64,000 nucleotides of DNA from Pleurostoma richardsiae (Eukaryota; Ascomycota; Sordariomycetes; Calosphaeriales; Pleurostomataceae): contig JANBVO010000001.1 of NCBI GenBank assembly GCA_030052745.1, positions 186,001-250,000 on the forward strand, given 5' to 3'. Positions within the stretch are counted from its first letter, which is position 1, and every line of letters begins with the position of its first letter. Both the position numbers and the translations under genes were made by a program. Shown piece after piece: positions 54,337 to 64,000 of the stretch. The notes beneath the pieces are model-generated. The model worked only from the letters and a program-made list of their open reading frames with translations. It had not been told where the DNA came from and did not search any database.

Positions 54337-57238
54337 TTGAAACCCAGTGACAGTGATGACTGGACAGACTCTCTAAACGGCTCCCAAAATGTGTAGTGAC
54401 ATGGACGCAGCCGCTCTCTCTCTAGCTGAACCGGAAAGAGGTGAAGCGTGTTCGTGAGAAGGGGAAGACAGCGTGGGATGCGAGATACTTCATATGCCAG
54501 CAAGGCGGCCAGGTCACATGAACGAATATGGAAGACAGAAACTACAGTGAGGAATGGGATGAGGATGAGGGCATGAGATGGCGTGCAAAGTCCGAGGGGT
54601 TAAGCTGGTTAGCCCAGGGTGCAGCAGCTTGATGCAAGTAACATGACAAATCTTCTTGCGGAAAGGGGGAAGTGACCTTCTAGAGCCGCCGGGGAAGAGG
54701 CAAGACATCCGGAGCACCAAGAACTCCAGACTCCTTTTTGGCCTCAAAGTGACAGCGAAATAAGAAAGTGGTATGCCGGAGGAGGGGAAGTTGGGATCCG
54801 ACTTACCATTACTGGTCTCTGTTGGGTTACCTTGCACGAATGTGATTCGTTTGGCGTTGAAGCCGTCCTTGGTGCGCTTCCAGAAGGAAGAGAAGGACGG
54901 CCTCTCGGCGCTGGGAACCTCTTGAGCTGCTGCCATCCTCCCGCCCCCCAACCAATCCGTCGATTTCTTCCGTGAGGCGATCAATGCTATGTGAGCCGGC
55001 AGCGACAGACGACGCCTTATTGACGGGCCTTTTGACCAAACTCCAAAATTCCTGGCAGGGAAAATGCTCCTTGAAAATATCGTGACGCCGGAACGGAGCG
55101 TTAAACCGCCTCCTTATGAACGGGCTGGATAAGATCTGATTCGAGATCGATCGGGGCTCCGCTCTCATGATTCCTCATCGTCGGTGATCTTGGCCAGGGC
55201 CAGCTGGAGAGTGGATACTATTTGTCATCACGTGCACAGCCAAGGCCAAAGTGCCGGAGCAAAGTTGCGTGACTGATAAGAGAAGATGGAATCTTGATAA
55301 GGCCATCATGACTCAGCACGAGAAGAGAACGGGCGGGGCGGTGCGGCGTCCCCGGGTGTACAAGTGATAAGAGTCCCTACTGCGTAGATAGCACCGGACG
55401 TTCCGAAGCCGGCCTCCCACACCTGTAGAAAGCCATTCAGGATCACCACCGAAGCTTCAGGAACGGCGTCCGGATGGTTAGCAGCCGGACATGGTGGGCT
55501 TCCCGGCCGGAGAGAGGATGATGCGGTACCGGATTGGTCTCTTGTGGCCGCCGCATCTCGACCTCACAATGCTGCTACGTCTGGGTCATGTGAATTAGCA
55601 CGGGGGCCGTAAGATCGGACGAAACTGTCGCCGACCCCAAGCCGCCGACTCGCCGACTGACTCCTTGCAAGGCACCACGACGGGCGTCATCATCTCTGCA
55701 TGGAGGCTGTGCAAAGTAGACAACGCCGGGAACCCCTCCTTTTCATGATAATTCAACCGTCAAGCTCCAGGTGTCCCCCGCAGATGGAACAGAAGACCTC
55801 AGCAGCCTGATAGCCAATAGATGTCGCACATTCAAAGCCACATTAAGCCAGTCTCACGCCTGGCACAAACCGATGGGTTGCCGTTGAAGAACATCATGTC
55901 GCTCCGTAGGCGAGAGGTCGATGACGACGCTGGGCACGCGCCATCGTCTGTTTGTCGTAATCGGCGAGAGCGAAACTACGGTCAAGACAGCTGTCCTTTG
56001 ACCATGCGATGATGTCGTCTCGTGCCGTCTACACAAGACGGTGACCGGGTAGGATGAGCTCACACCGTACCGCTATCCTCTACGCTGTACAGACATCTGC
56101 ACACATCCCGGCCCCCAGCCTTATTAGATTGGGCCCGCCTCTGAGAGTGTGGTCAAGCGCGGGTGTATAGCGAATAGAAAGGGATCGAATAGTGCGTGCT
56201 ATTAATAATGCATCTCCCGGGCACCTAAAGAGGCAGATGGAGACTTCCCACCACAGTATTTCGTAGGTATTTTACGGATCCGAAGCAAATGTCGAGATGT
56301 TGCCAGATTGACCGGCCGATACGTCTCGCTAGGTACTGAAGCTACAAAGGTATCATTCATATTAAGGATATGCCGGAAAACACGGAACACAGTACGCAGA
56401 ACAATCCCGCTTCAAGGTGCCTCAGGAAGTCAGTTGATCCTTCATGGTAGCGGCCCAAGGGAACCTTACCGGGGGCAGCCGGTGCTCAGCCTCGTAGTGC
56501 GTGCGTGTGCGACCTTACGTTCTGAGGCTGCTGCCTTGGTGTACGTTGTAGACACCTTGCCGGCTTGCGTGCGGCATGGAGGGATTACCTGAAGAGGCAA
56601 ACAATAACAAGCCTCATCTCTATGTGCAAAAGCCGTTTTCCTCTTGATGCCTGAGGTCGCGGTCAAGATACCTTGCCTTGCACTTCCTCGGCCATCTCAT
56701 GTTGTTGCTTACTGTGATCAATACTGTGCGAGGTACCCGACTCAGGTACTCCGTATCCCGTACTCCATCCGTCTAATTTGGCCCCGACATTGTGCCGTTA
56801 TCAATCGCCAGCGACTAAAGTCGAAGGAACGTGGAGCTGAAAGGATCAAAGAACGGACTCGCCCGGCCGAAATGCACGGCTGACTGACTCCTCAACAACT
56901 TTCTACCCTCACCAGGAAGATTGTGAACCGCAGAATTGGAGTCTGAAAACACATGTAGCTGTGTCTCGCTGCATGTGAGCTCTTTCTTGCTCTGTGCTGC
57001 GGGTCTCTGCGACCCAACTATTCGCGCTCCCAGCTCCATCCCTCGCCGTTCGACCCGCCTCCGCCGTCTTACAACCTTCAGTCAGACTGAACAAGGATCA
57101 CAACCGCGATTTTTGCCCTTCGAAGACACGCCGCATCGGTCAGGAGTATCTCACTCCGCCGCCTCGATCAATAGCGCCTAGGCGGCGACATCGTTCGGAG
57201 ACGTGGCCCCGCCGACCTGGCACCTCCCGGTCGAAACG
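54337..57238. other. Gene-poor region with a small doubtful gene
   Basis: About 2.9 kb between a leftward bZIP gene and a rightward Zn2Cys6 gene. It holds a doubtful small leftward gene at 54514-54936, listed separately, and otherwise only short, featureless open frames. Confidence 0.45.
54514..54936 (-). CDS. Small hypothetical protein, model uncertain
   Basis: The ATG at 54936 opens a 43-residue segment with coding character (MAAAQEVPSAERPSFSSFWK, then RTKDGFNAKRITFVQGNPTE). It ends at a good GTAAGT donor near 54806. The unspliced frame continues to 54514 (140 residues), but that part looks non-coding. A downstream segment in another frame (AKKESGVLGAPDVLPLPRRL followed by a stop, about 54753-54691) also looks coding and follows an AG, but the available junction does not keep the phase. 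It may be a small real gene whose second exon I cannot place, or a decayed one. No family is recognised. Confidence 0.3.
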   Translation of the reverse strand: MAAAQEVPSAERPSFSSFWKRTKDGFNAKRITFVQGNPTETSNGKSDPNFPSSGIPLSYFAVTLRPKRSLEFLVLRMSCLFPGGSRRSLPPFRKKICHVTCIKLLHPGLTSLTPRTLHAISCPHPHPIPHCSFCLPYSFM

Positions 57239-60200
57239 ATGTCTACCACACCTCCTGACACCGCCATGAACAACGACTCGGGCGCCGAGAGGGGGCCCGG
57301 TGGAGACCCGGGCAAGGCACCGGATAGCGACAACTCTAATATTCCCAAGCCCAAGCGCCTTGCCTGCATGATCTGTCGGAAGCGGAAGCTGAAGTGCGAT
57401 GGGATCAAGCCTAGCTGCAGCACCTGTACGCGACTGGGCCATTCGTGCGCGTACGATGAAGTTAGACGCAAGAGCGGCCCCAAGAGGGGCTATGTGAAAG
57501 CATTGGAGGAACGACTGAGTGCGCGGGACATTGTCTCTGTGATTATTGCGACAGACCGCTAATCCGAGCTTCCGTAGAGCAAGTCGAGACTCTCCTCAAG
57601 ACCCAAGAGCCCGTCGCCAGCGCCACCCCCGAATCCTCCAGGGTGCTTCCAGCGTCCACCAGCACCGCCGCCCCGAGATTGAATGAGAAGGCCGCAGCCA
57701 CCGCCAACTTCCATGTCACCGACCCTTCCATAGGCATCGCCAGCAGCAGAGACGTTGATCGATGGCACTTCAACGGAGAGTCGCCGCAGCCGGGCCCATC
57801 CCTCGACAACTTTGACTTTAATAGTGGCATGTCTATGAACAATCCTGCTAACACCTTCACATGGGAGATGATTGGTCTGGGACTCGAGGAGCCGTTGCCG
57901 ACGCAGGAGACAATTGACGAACTGTACGTCTGACTTTCATGGTTGCTTTCAGAACTGATGATCGATTCGGCTGACCCGGCACCCCAGACATCAAATCTAC
58001 TTCGAAAAAGTCCATCCTTCCGGCCCCATGGTACACAAATACAGATATCTTGCCGCAATGAATCTGTAAGTTCCCCCTCTTCTGGCCTCAGCTGCGAAGT
58101 GTTCCCCCCCCCCCCCCCCCCCCCCCCCCACCACAAGTGTGGTGGGATATGTCATGAGCCAGGTGTTGACCGTTTCCAGTGCGCCAAATCAGCGACCACC
58201 TGTGTGTCTGAGATATGCGATGTGGACTATGGCCTGCTCAGTTACCGACAAATATGCCGATTTGAAGGATCTTTTCTACCAGAGGGCGCGAAAGTACGTC
58301 GAAGCCGACTACATTAAGGGGTTCGGCGAGCACATGATATCAGTTGGCCATGCGCAGACTCACATCTTGCTTGCATTGTACGAATTCAAGATGATGTATT
58401 TCCCTCGAGCCTGGATGAACACGGGCTCGGCCATTCGCCTCTGTCAGATGTAAGTCACATCCCTGCGCGCTGCTACGTGTTAGCTATGCTGACTGGCCTT
58501 GCAAAGGATGGGATTACACCGCCTAGACGGTGCGGGATTGGATGTCAAGCAGTGCCTTCCTCCGCCTCGAGACTGGACAGAAAGGGAGGAACGACGACGA
58601 ACATTTTGGATGGCCTTTGCCGAGGACCGATATGCCAGCATCGGCACCGGCTGGCCGATGACTATTGATGAGAAGGACGTCATGACGAATCTGCCAGCAT
58701 CCGAGATGGCCTTTGACATGAGCCGTCCCGAGCAGACGATGTCCCTTGGCGAAGCGATGACTCCCGCGGGCGCCGGAAAGCTGTCGGCATTCGGAGGAAT
58801 CGTCCTGATGGCGTGTTTGTTCGGTCGCAACCTCGTTCATCTCCATCGGCCAGATGTCGACGACCGCGACAGTGACCTCAACGGCGAATTCTGGAAGCGC
58901 CACCGCAGCATGGACAACATCCTGCTCAACACATCTCTGTGCCTGCCGTCCTACCTCAAGCTTCCGGCAGGCCTCTCGAGTCCGAACATTGTCTTCACTA
59001 ATATGTGCATCCACACCTCAACAATCTGCCTCCATCAAGCCGCCATCTTTAAAGCGGACAAGAACAAATTGCCACCGTCTGTTAGCTCTGAGAGTAAAGT
59101 TCGCTGCATCACGGCCGCGAACGAGATTGCCAGTATCATGAGGATGATCTCACATTTGGACCTCTCAACCGTAGGTTTAAATTGTGAATTCTATATTCAA
59201 GCATCGTAACTGACTGCTGCTAGATGAACCCTTTCACTGCCTTCTGCCTGTACGTGGCAGCGAGGGTTTTTGTGCAATATCTGAAGAGCCGGCCGGACGA
59301 CAGTCAGACTGCAGACTCACTACGGTTCCTCCTCGCGGCGATGAATGCTATGAAGAGGAGGAATCCCCTCACAGAGTCGTTCCTAGTTCAACTCGACGTT
59401 GATCTGGAGGCCTTGGGTATGCGTATCCCGAAACTGAAATCCGCTTTCCCGCGGAGCAGCGATGTCTTGAGCGCCTCGGTCCGCGCCGACATGTTTGGAA
59501 AGGAGAACGCACCGGCAGGAGCACCATGCACGCCTTCAGAGAATGCACGCAATGGTATCATGGCGTACCGCAACGAGTGCATGTTCATGAAGGTAGCGGG
59601 AGATGATGGTAATGCGGCTCTTGGCCCTGACATCGTGGAAACCGAGGGGAGCAACCAGAGCAACCAGCCTTCGGCGAGCACGGATTTTGACGGCGTGCCA
59701 TCCGGCTGGCTCGGCCAAGAGACGATCCTCCCTCATCGGAATATGAGCGCCGGTAACACGCCTGGTGCTGCATATCAGATGGATAACTTGGGACCCATGA
59801 GATCCTCGCGCGTGTTTGCGGGAGTCAGTAGCGGCTCAATGTCTGGTGTTGGTCAGAGCGAGAGCACAGGTACAGCGGACATGTCGACGACCTCACCAGA
59901 TGGGGCCACATCGGACCGGCCAACTCCCAACTCGAGCTCAGCTTCCGAACGTCAGAATCTTGCGCAGAGCCAGCGCATCAGTAGCTCCGGAGGGAACTCG
60001 TTCCAAGCGAGCCCTGCAGCTTCGCATCAGAACTTGACGAGTCAGAGCGAAGTGGAGCGCAATGTCGCGGCGTTCTTCAACGACCCGGCCAACGGCTTCT
60101 CGATGGGGACGGGGCTGACACCGGATCAGCGGTTTACGATGCCCGAGACGCCCGGTGGCGGTGGCGGTGGGGAGTTCACGATGCCGCCGGGCTGGGAGAT

Positions 60201-60309
60201 GCAGGGAGGACGAACGGCGATGACACCTGTTTCTGAAGGAGTTCTGCGGACCATCATGGACCTCGGCGCACTGGAGGCGATGGACCTGACGTGGGACACC
60301 AATACCTGA
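57239..60309 (+). CDS. Zn2Cys6 transcription factor with fungal-specific regulatory domain
   Basis: Six exons (57239-57518, 57578-57923, 57988-58065, 58180-58449, 58507-59170, 59224-60309) give 907 residues. The binuclear zinc cluster is complete at C43-C70 (CX2CX6CX6CX2CX6C: CMICRKRKLKCDG...CSTC...C), followed by the linker RRKSGPKRGYVKALEERL and a short coiled coil (KQVETLLKTQ). The middle homology region carries APNQRPPVCLRYAMW, AWMNTGSAIRLCQMMGLHRL and EERRRTFWMAFAEDRYASIG, all strong matches to the XlnR-type fungal regulatory domain family. The tail is Ser/Gly/Asn-rich and disordered. The protein acts as a nuclear regulator, probably as a dimer on CGG-type sites; the regulon is unknown and I assign no gene symbol. 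Intron 3 contains a run of 26 C. Confidence 0.93.
58104..58129 (+). repeat. Homopolymer of 26 C inside an intron
   Basis: Twenty-six consecutive C lie in the 114-base third intron (58066-58179) of the Zn2Cys6 gene. On the transcript this is a long C tract between the GTAAGT donor and the CCAG acceptor. Length is expected to vary between copies and to be error-prone in sequencing. Confidence 0.9.
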
Positions 60310-61013
60310 TCTTTCCGGCTACCTAGGTTCGGTTACGAGGTTTATGAACGACTTGCAATTTCGGGGACCGGTAGGCGTAGGCGATTTTAGGGGGCGCTAC
60401 TTTGGAGGTTACTCTTTTCACAGCCCTCTGTCAGGCGGGCCATGTGTATGGGATAAAAGGCGACACGGCGGTCGTGACCAGTCGAACAGGACGGACGGAC
60501 GGACGGGCGGGCGGACTGGAGGAGTTCGCAAACGTGGAACGTGTATATCTATATTTCTGTCAACAACATCCAGGACGAATCCCGCTCTTCTGGTTTCGGT
60601 GTAAGGCGCTGGTTGGGGAGTTTTGGCTGTTGATACCTTAAGGACCCGTCTGGCTAGGCTCCGTAGCTATGATCTCAGCTATAATCATGCAGGCTGAATG
60701 GACTCATGAATGAATCACTCAACAGCTCAAAATCATCTCGTATTTATCTGGCGTTTCCTGTCTTCTCTTTGCTTCAGCGGCTCTCTTTAGTCTGTCATGA
60801 CCTGCCGACGACGGAGTGTTGCAGTCGCTGCTGACTGGGCTCGCCGCTTGATGCCCAGCCTCTATGGCACCTTACGGAGAACAGCCCCGCCTTCAGTGCC
60901 GCCACACTTGCCGCCGCCCTTCACTTTTCGTGAGGAACCTTATCTCCAACACACAAATCCCCGTCAAGACTGGGAAAATGCCGGGCTGCGGTCTGTAAAA
61001 GCAGCACCGCGCC
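60310..61013. other. Intergenic region with a GGAC/GGGC simple repeat
   Basis: About 700 bases between two rightward genes. A short simple repeat of (GGAC)n passing into (GGGC)n lies at 60489-60516. The 300 bases before 61014 form the promoter of the GST fusion gene. No other gene is seen. Confidence 0.6.
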
Positions 61014-63274
61014 ATGGACTCGTCGGCGGCGGCTTTCACTACCGGCCCACCGCAGCAGCTGTCGCACCACAGCCAGCACCAGCACCATCACCAGCAACAC
61101 CAGCGCCGCCAACACCCCGCTGCCTCTGCCGCTGCCGCTGCCGGTCCTGCCCCTCATCGTCCCGCCCAGCCTCGTGGCCAGCCTCCCCTTCAGCAGCCGC
61201 CGCCCCGTCACCTCCGCGTCCTTCAGCAGCAGCATCAACCCGCCCTGGCCCAGGCTATCCCCACAGAGTACGCGGCCCCCGACGCTGCTGTCTTTCACCA
61301 CCACCTCGTGCAGCAGACCGCCCCGCCTGCCTTCGGGACCCAACAGCATGCACAGCTCTCTCCACCCCTCCCATTGCACGCGCCCGCAGCTGTGGGGCCG
61401 CAGCAGCCGCGGCAGCGGGCGGCCAGCATCCGCCGGACCGGCACCGTCATAGCAGTCGGCGACGCCGGTCCTTCTCCGCAGCATCGGAGCTCGGCCCCGC
61501 CGCAGCAGCAACAGCTCCAGCAGCCACCGCAGCCGCTCCGAGCCCCGCATCCGGCTCCGGGCTCCGGCCCGCTTCCAGGGACCCCGCATCAGAGCCCACA
61601 CGGCCAGTTCGGCGTCCTGACGCCGGCGAGCATGCCCGCGCAGCATCAGCAGCAGCGAGACGAAGACGGGGAGGATGACGACGAAGATGCCAGCGGTTAC
61701 ATCGGCGGCGAGCCCGAGAGCGGCGCGGCGGCGGAGTCTAGGCCGCATGGCCACCTGAGCACGCGGATCGTGCTGGACCCGCCGGATCTGCAGATGTGGA
61801 GGGAGAGGCTGTTCAACGTGGATGACCTGATCATCTTGACTGACGAGGAGTAAGTGCGCGCTCGCTTTCTAAGGGGTTGTCTAGGCCGACTCGGCTTGGG
61901 ATCTACAGGCCTGGTTTCAACCCATCTAGGTCGAGGGCTCTGTCGCTTGACACCGTATATACGTCTCTGCGCTGCGTATGGTGGTCTTTTATGTGCCTAT
62001 AACATGCATACTAACCAGGAGACAGATTCGAGACGTATTTCCCGCACATTGACAACGTCTACTCGCACCGCTCCACGCAAAAGTACAAACGCAAGCCCTT
62101 CGTCTCGCATTACTGGGACTGCCGGATGAAGGGGCGCCCCCCGGGCACGCCCAAGTCGGACGACCCGAACAAGAAGAAACGCAAGCGCAGCGCGCGGGAA
62201 CGCGACCTGTGCGACGTGAAGATCAAGATCACCGAGTACTTCCCCGGCGCGTCCCTGGGCATGCTGGACCTGCCGCCCTCCGGGGACGGCGTGACCTCGC
62301 TGCCGCCGACAGCGTTCTCGGGCGCCGGCGTCAGCAGCCAGCGCTTCTGGACGGTGCAGCGGGTCAACGGCAACGGCGCGAACGGCAAGGGTGACGGCAT
62401 CGCCGGCCCGCACAAGCACACGCTGGAGAAGAGCGACGAGATCAAGAAGAACAGTGTGCAGCGCTGGCTCGCGGGCCAGGTGAAGGAGGCGCGCAAGACG
62501 CAGAAGGGTCAGCAGCCGCACCAGCAGCAGCAACAGCCGCATCAGCAGCAACGGCACCGGCGACCGACGGGGGCCGCAGCCGCCACGGCGAAGAGGCATG
62601 CGCGCGAGAGCGACCTGAAGCTGTACGCGGCGTGCTTCTGTCCGTTCTCGCAGCGGGTGTGGGTGGCGCTCGAGGCCAAGGGGCTTCCCTACCAGTACCT
62701 CGAGACGGACCCCTTCGCCAAGCCCCGGCAGCTGCTGGAGGCCAACCCGCGGGGGCTGGTGCCGGCTATCCGCAGCGGTGACTGGGCGTGCGGTGAGAGC
62801 ACCGTGATCCTGGAGTATCTAGAGGACCTGGACAGCCAAGTGTGCCTGTACCCGACGGAGCCGCGGCTGCGGGCCAACTGCCGGCTGTGGGTGGACCACG
62901 TCAACACGCGGGTGGTCCCCGGGTTCTACGCGCTGCTGCGGGCGGCGGAGCCGGGCCGGGCGCGCGAGGAGGCGGTGGAGCGGCTGCAGCACGCGGTGGG
63001 GGAGCTGGTGCAGGCGGCGGACGAGCGGGGGCCGTACTTCCTGGGGCCGAGCCTGTGCCTGGTGGATGTGCACTTCGCGCCGTTCGCGCTGCGGCTGAGC
63101 CGCGTGCTAGGCCCGCTGCGGGAGTGGACGGGCGCGGCGCCGGGGACGAGGTGGGAGGCGTGGGTGCAGGCGCTGGAGCGGAACCCGCACGTCAGGGCCA
63201 CGACGAGCGAGGGGGGGGTGTACCTCGAGACGGCGGATCTGCTACTGGCGGGGGAGCCGGCGGGACTGCGATGA
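61014..63274 (+). CDS. Long glutathione S-transferase with basic, AT-hook-like N-terminal fungal domain
   Basis: Two exons (61014-61849, 62026-63274) joined across a 176-base intron give 694 residues, about three times a normal GST. Residues 1-245 are Gln/Pro/His-rich and disordered. An ordered segment follows (about 255-345): RIVLDPPDLQMWRERLFNVD, LIILTDEEFETYFPHIDNVY, FVSHYWDCRMKGRPPGTPK and the basic DPNKKKRKRSARERD; KGRPPGTPK resembles an AT-hook, and the cluster could be a nuclear signal. A Gln/His linker precedes the GST (about 474-694). Its thioredoxin half has FCPFSQRVWVALEAKG with Cys at about 484, as in omega and related Cys-type GSTs. ANPRGLVPAI with the cis-Pro and GESTVILEYLEDL with the glutathione-binding Glu-Ser are also present. 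The helical half is complete. It probably does thiol transfer or deglutathionylation; nuclear action is inference. Confidence 0.9.
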
Positions 63275-64000
63275 TGGGAGGGAACGTGATGACATATGCG
63301 GCTTTCATGATAACGGCAGGGTACGATCAAAGCGGAGGCGTGGCGCTGGTGATGGTTGGTAGACGGTAGACCTTCTGTCGCGACGACCCAAGAAGGCTTC
63401 TCACGATATCTACCTTACGTATTTGCAACGAGTTTATGAATCTCCGCTATCAAAACGTATTAATACCCGACCCAGAACTAGCATGTGATGTTGATGGTTA
63501 TGCGCAGTGTTTCCTATGAAATAGAGTTCTGGTCAGTATCGGATTGGCAACTCTCCCTGTGCCTCTACACAGTAGGCATGAACCTGAGCAACAACAGGTG
63601 GAGAAAGGTCTCTTGACGAACGAGGTCCTTTGACGCGTTGTGCCTGTCAGAGGCATGTCTGTCCCATATCAGGCTGAAGTATGCCTCAACGCATGACGGA
63701 CGGACAATCGAACCCTCGTCCAGCAGGCTGCCTCAGGTCCATTTTGTTTACGCAGCATGAATGCCCTGTGGGCAAAATAAACAACGACTGATCCAGTCAA
63801 CTCGACCTCCAGGTTCCTTTCAGCTCGAACAAGAGGCATTCCACTCAATCAATCCCTCAGCTCCGGGCTGACGGCAGCCTCACCTCGCAGAGGGCACACA
63901 TTAGGCAGGGAGCACAACGCTTTGTCTCCCCGACCGACCTGCCAACCTACCTAACCTTCCTGAACCTTCAAAGCCTTCAAATAAACATCGGCGGGCCCTT
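63275..64000. other. Right-edge intergenic stretch
   Basis: No coding sequence is seen in the last 726 bases. A GGTTCGATT-like box at about 63708-63718 on the minus strand is not accompanied by a tRNA fold. A CTACCTAACC run lies near the end. Confidence 0.5.

Noticed and set aside
60797-61678. 293-codon frame overlapping the start of the GST fusion gene
   Set aside because: Arg/Pro/Ser/Cys-rich alternative reading of CAG/CCG repeats; the frame that splices into the GST is preferred.
63640-63730. Minus-strand GGTTCGATT box resembling a tRNA B box
   Set aside because: No A box at the right distance and no cloverleaf stems.
1-64000. A secondary-metabolite or defence gene cluster
   Set aside because: No polyketide, peptide or terpene synthase, no phage-type or CRISPR component; neighbouring genes belong to unrelated pathways.

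Overview
The window is nuclear DNA of a filamentous ascomycete, most likely a Sordariomycete. Genes carry short (about 45-180 bp) GT-AG introns, often with visible CTAAC/CTGAC-type branch points, and coding regions are GC-rich. The protein set is typical of Pezizomycotina: Zn2Cys6 and DUF3425-bZIP regulators, an RTA1 membrane protein, a WSC-domain copper radical oxidase, NFX1/FAP1, peroxin-10 and the kynurenine-pathway enzyme 3-hydroxyanthranilate dioxygenase. I see no rRNA, tRNA, CRISPR array or intact transposon. The exon models were joined by hand; every joined model keeps an open frame, and the totals are multiples of three.

Layout. 1-11 kb: a dimeric alpha-beta-barrel protein (1364-2177, -), a gene-poor stretch, a coiled-coil protein of unknown function (6400-7754, +) and a dipeptidyl-peptidase V without a signal peptide (7999-10485, -). 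11-24 kb is gene dense: EAF6, a PWI/SR splicing protein, a small unknown protein, a FAHD1-type hydrolase, BNA1 and a Ctr copper transporter sharing a divergent promoter, a CoA-type Nudix hydrolase and a disordered unknown protein. 24-40 kb: an ERD1-like EXS protein divergent from PEX10, a LYAR zinc-finger protein, a BEM46 hydrolase and a 1164-residue NFX1/FAP1 protein.

39.7-45.8 kb is a 6.1 kb stretch with no supportable gene. 45.8-54.4 kb: a secreted copper radical oxidase with five WSC domains, an RTA1-like protein and a DUF3425 bZIP factor. 57.2-63.3 kb: a large Zn2Cys6 factor with a 26-C homopolymer in an intron, and a long protein in which a basic, AT-hook-like fungal region is fused to a glutathione S-transferase with a Cys-type active site.

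The genes do not form an obvious single pathway or biosynthetic cluster; most are housekeeping, with secretory and regulatory genes on the right. The points I rank highest are the nuclear-looking GST fusion, the five-WSC oxidase, a PAM2-like motif in the NFX1 protein, paired GGTACC inverted repeats upstream of the unknown coiled-coil gene, and a Mac1-type copper element in the BNA1/Ctr intergenic region.
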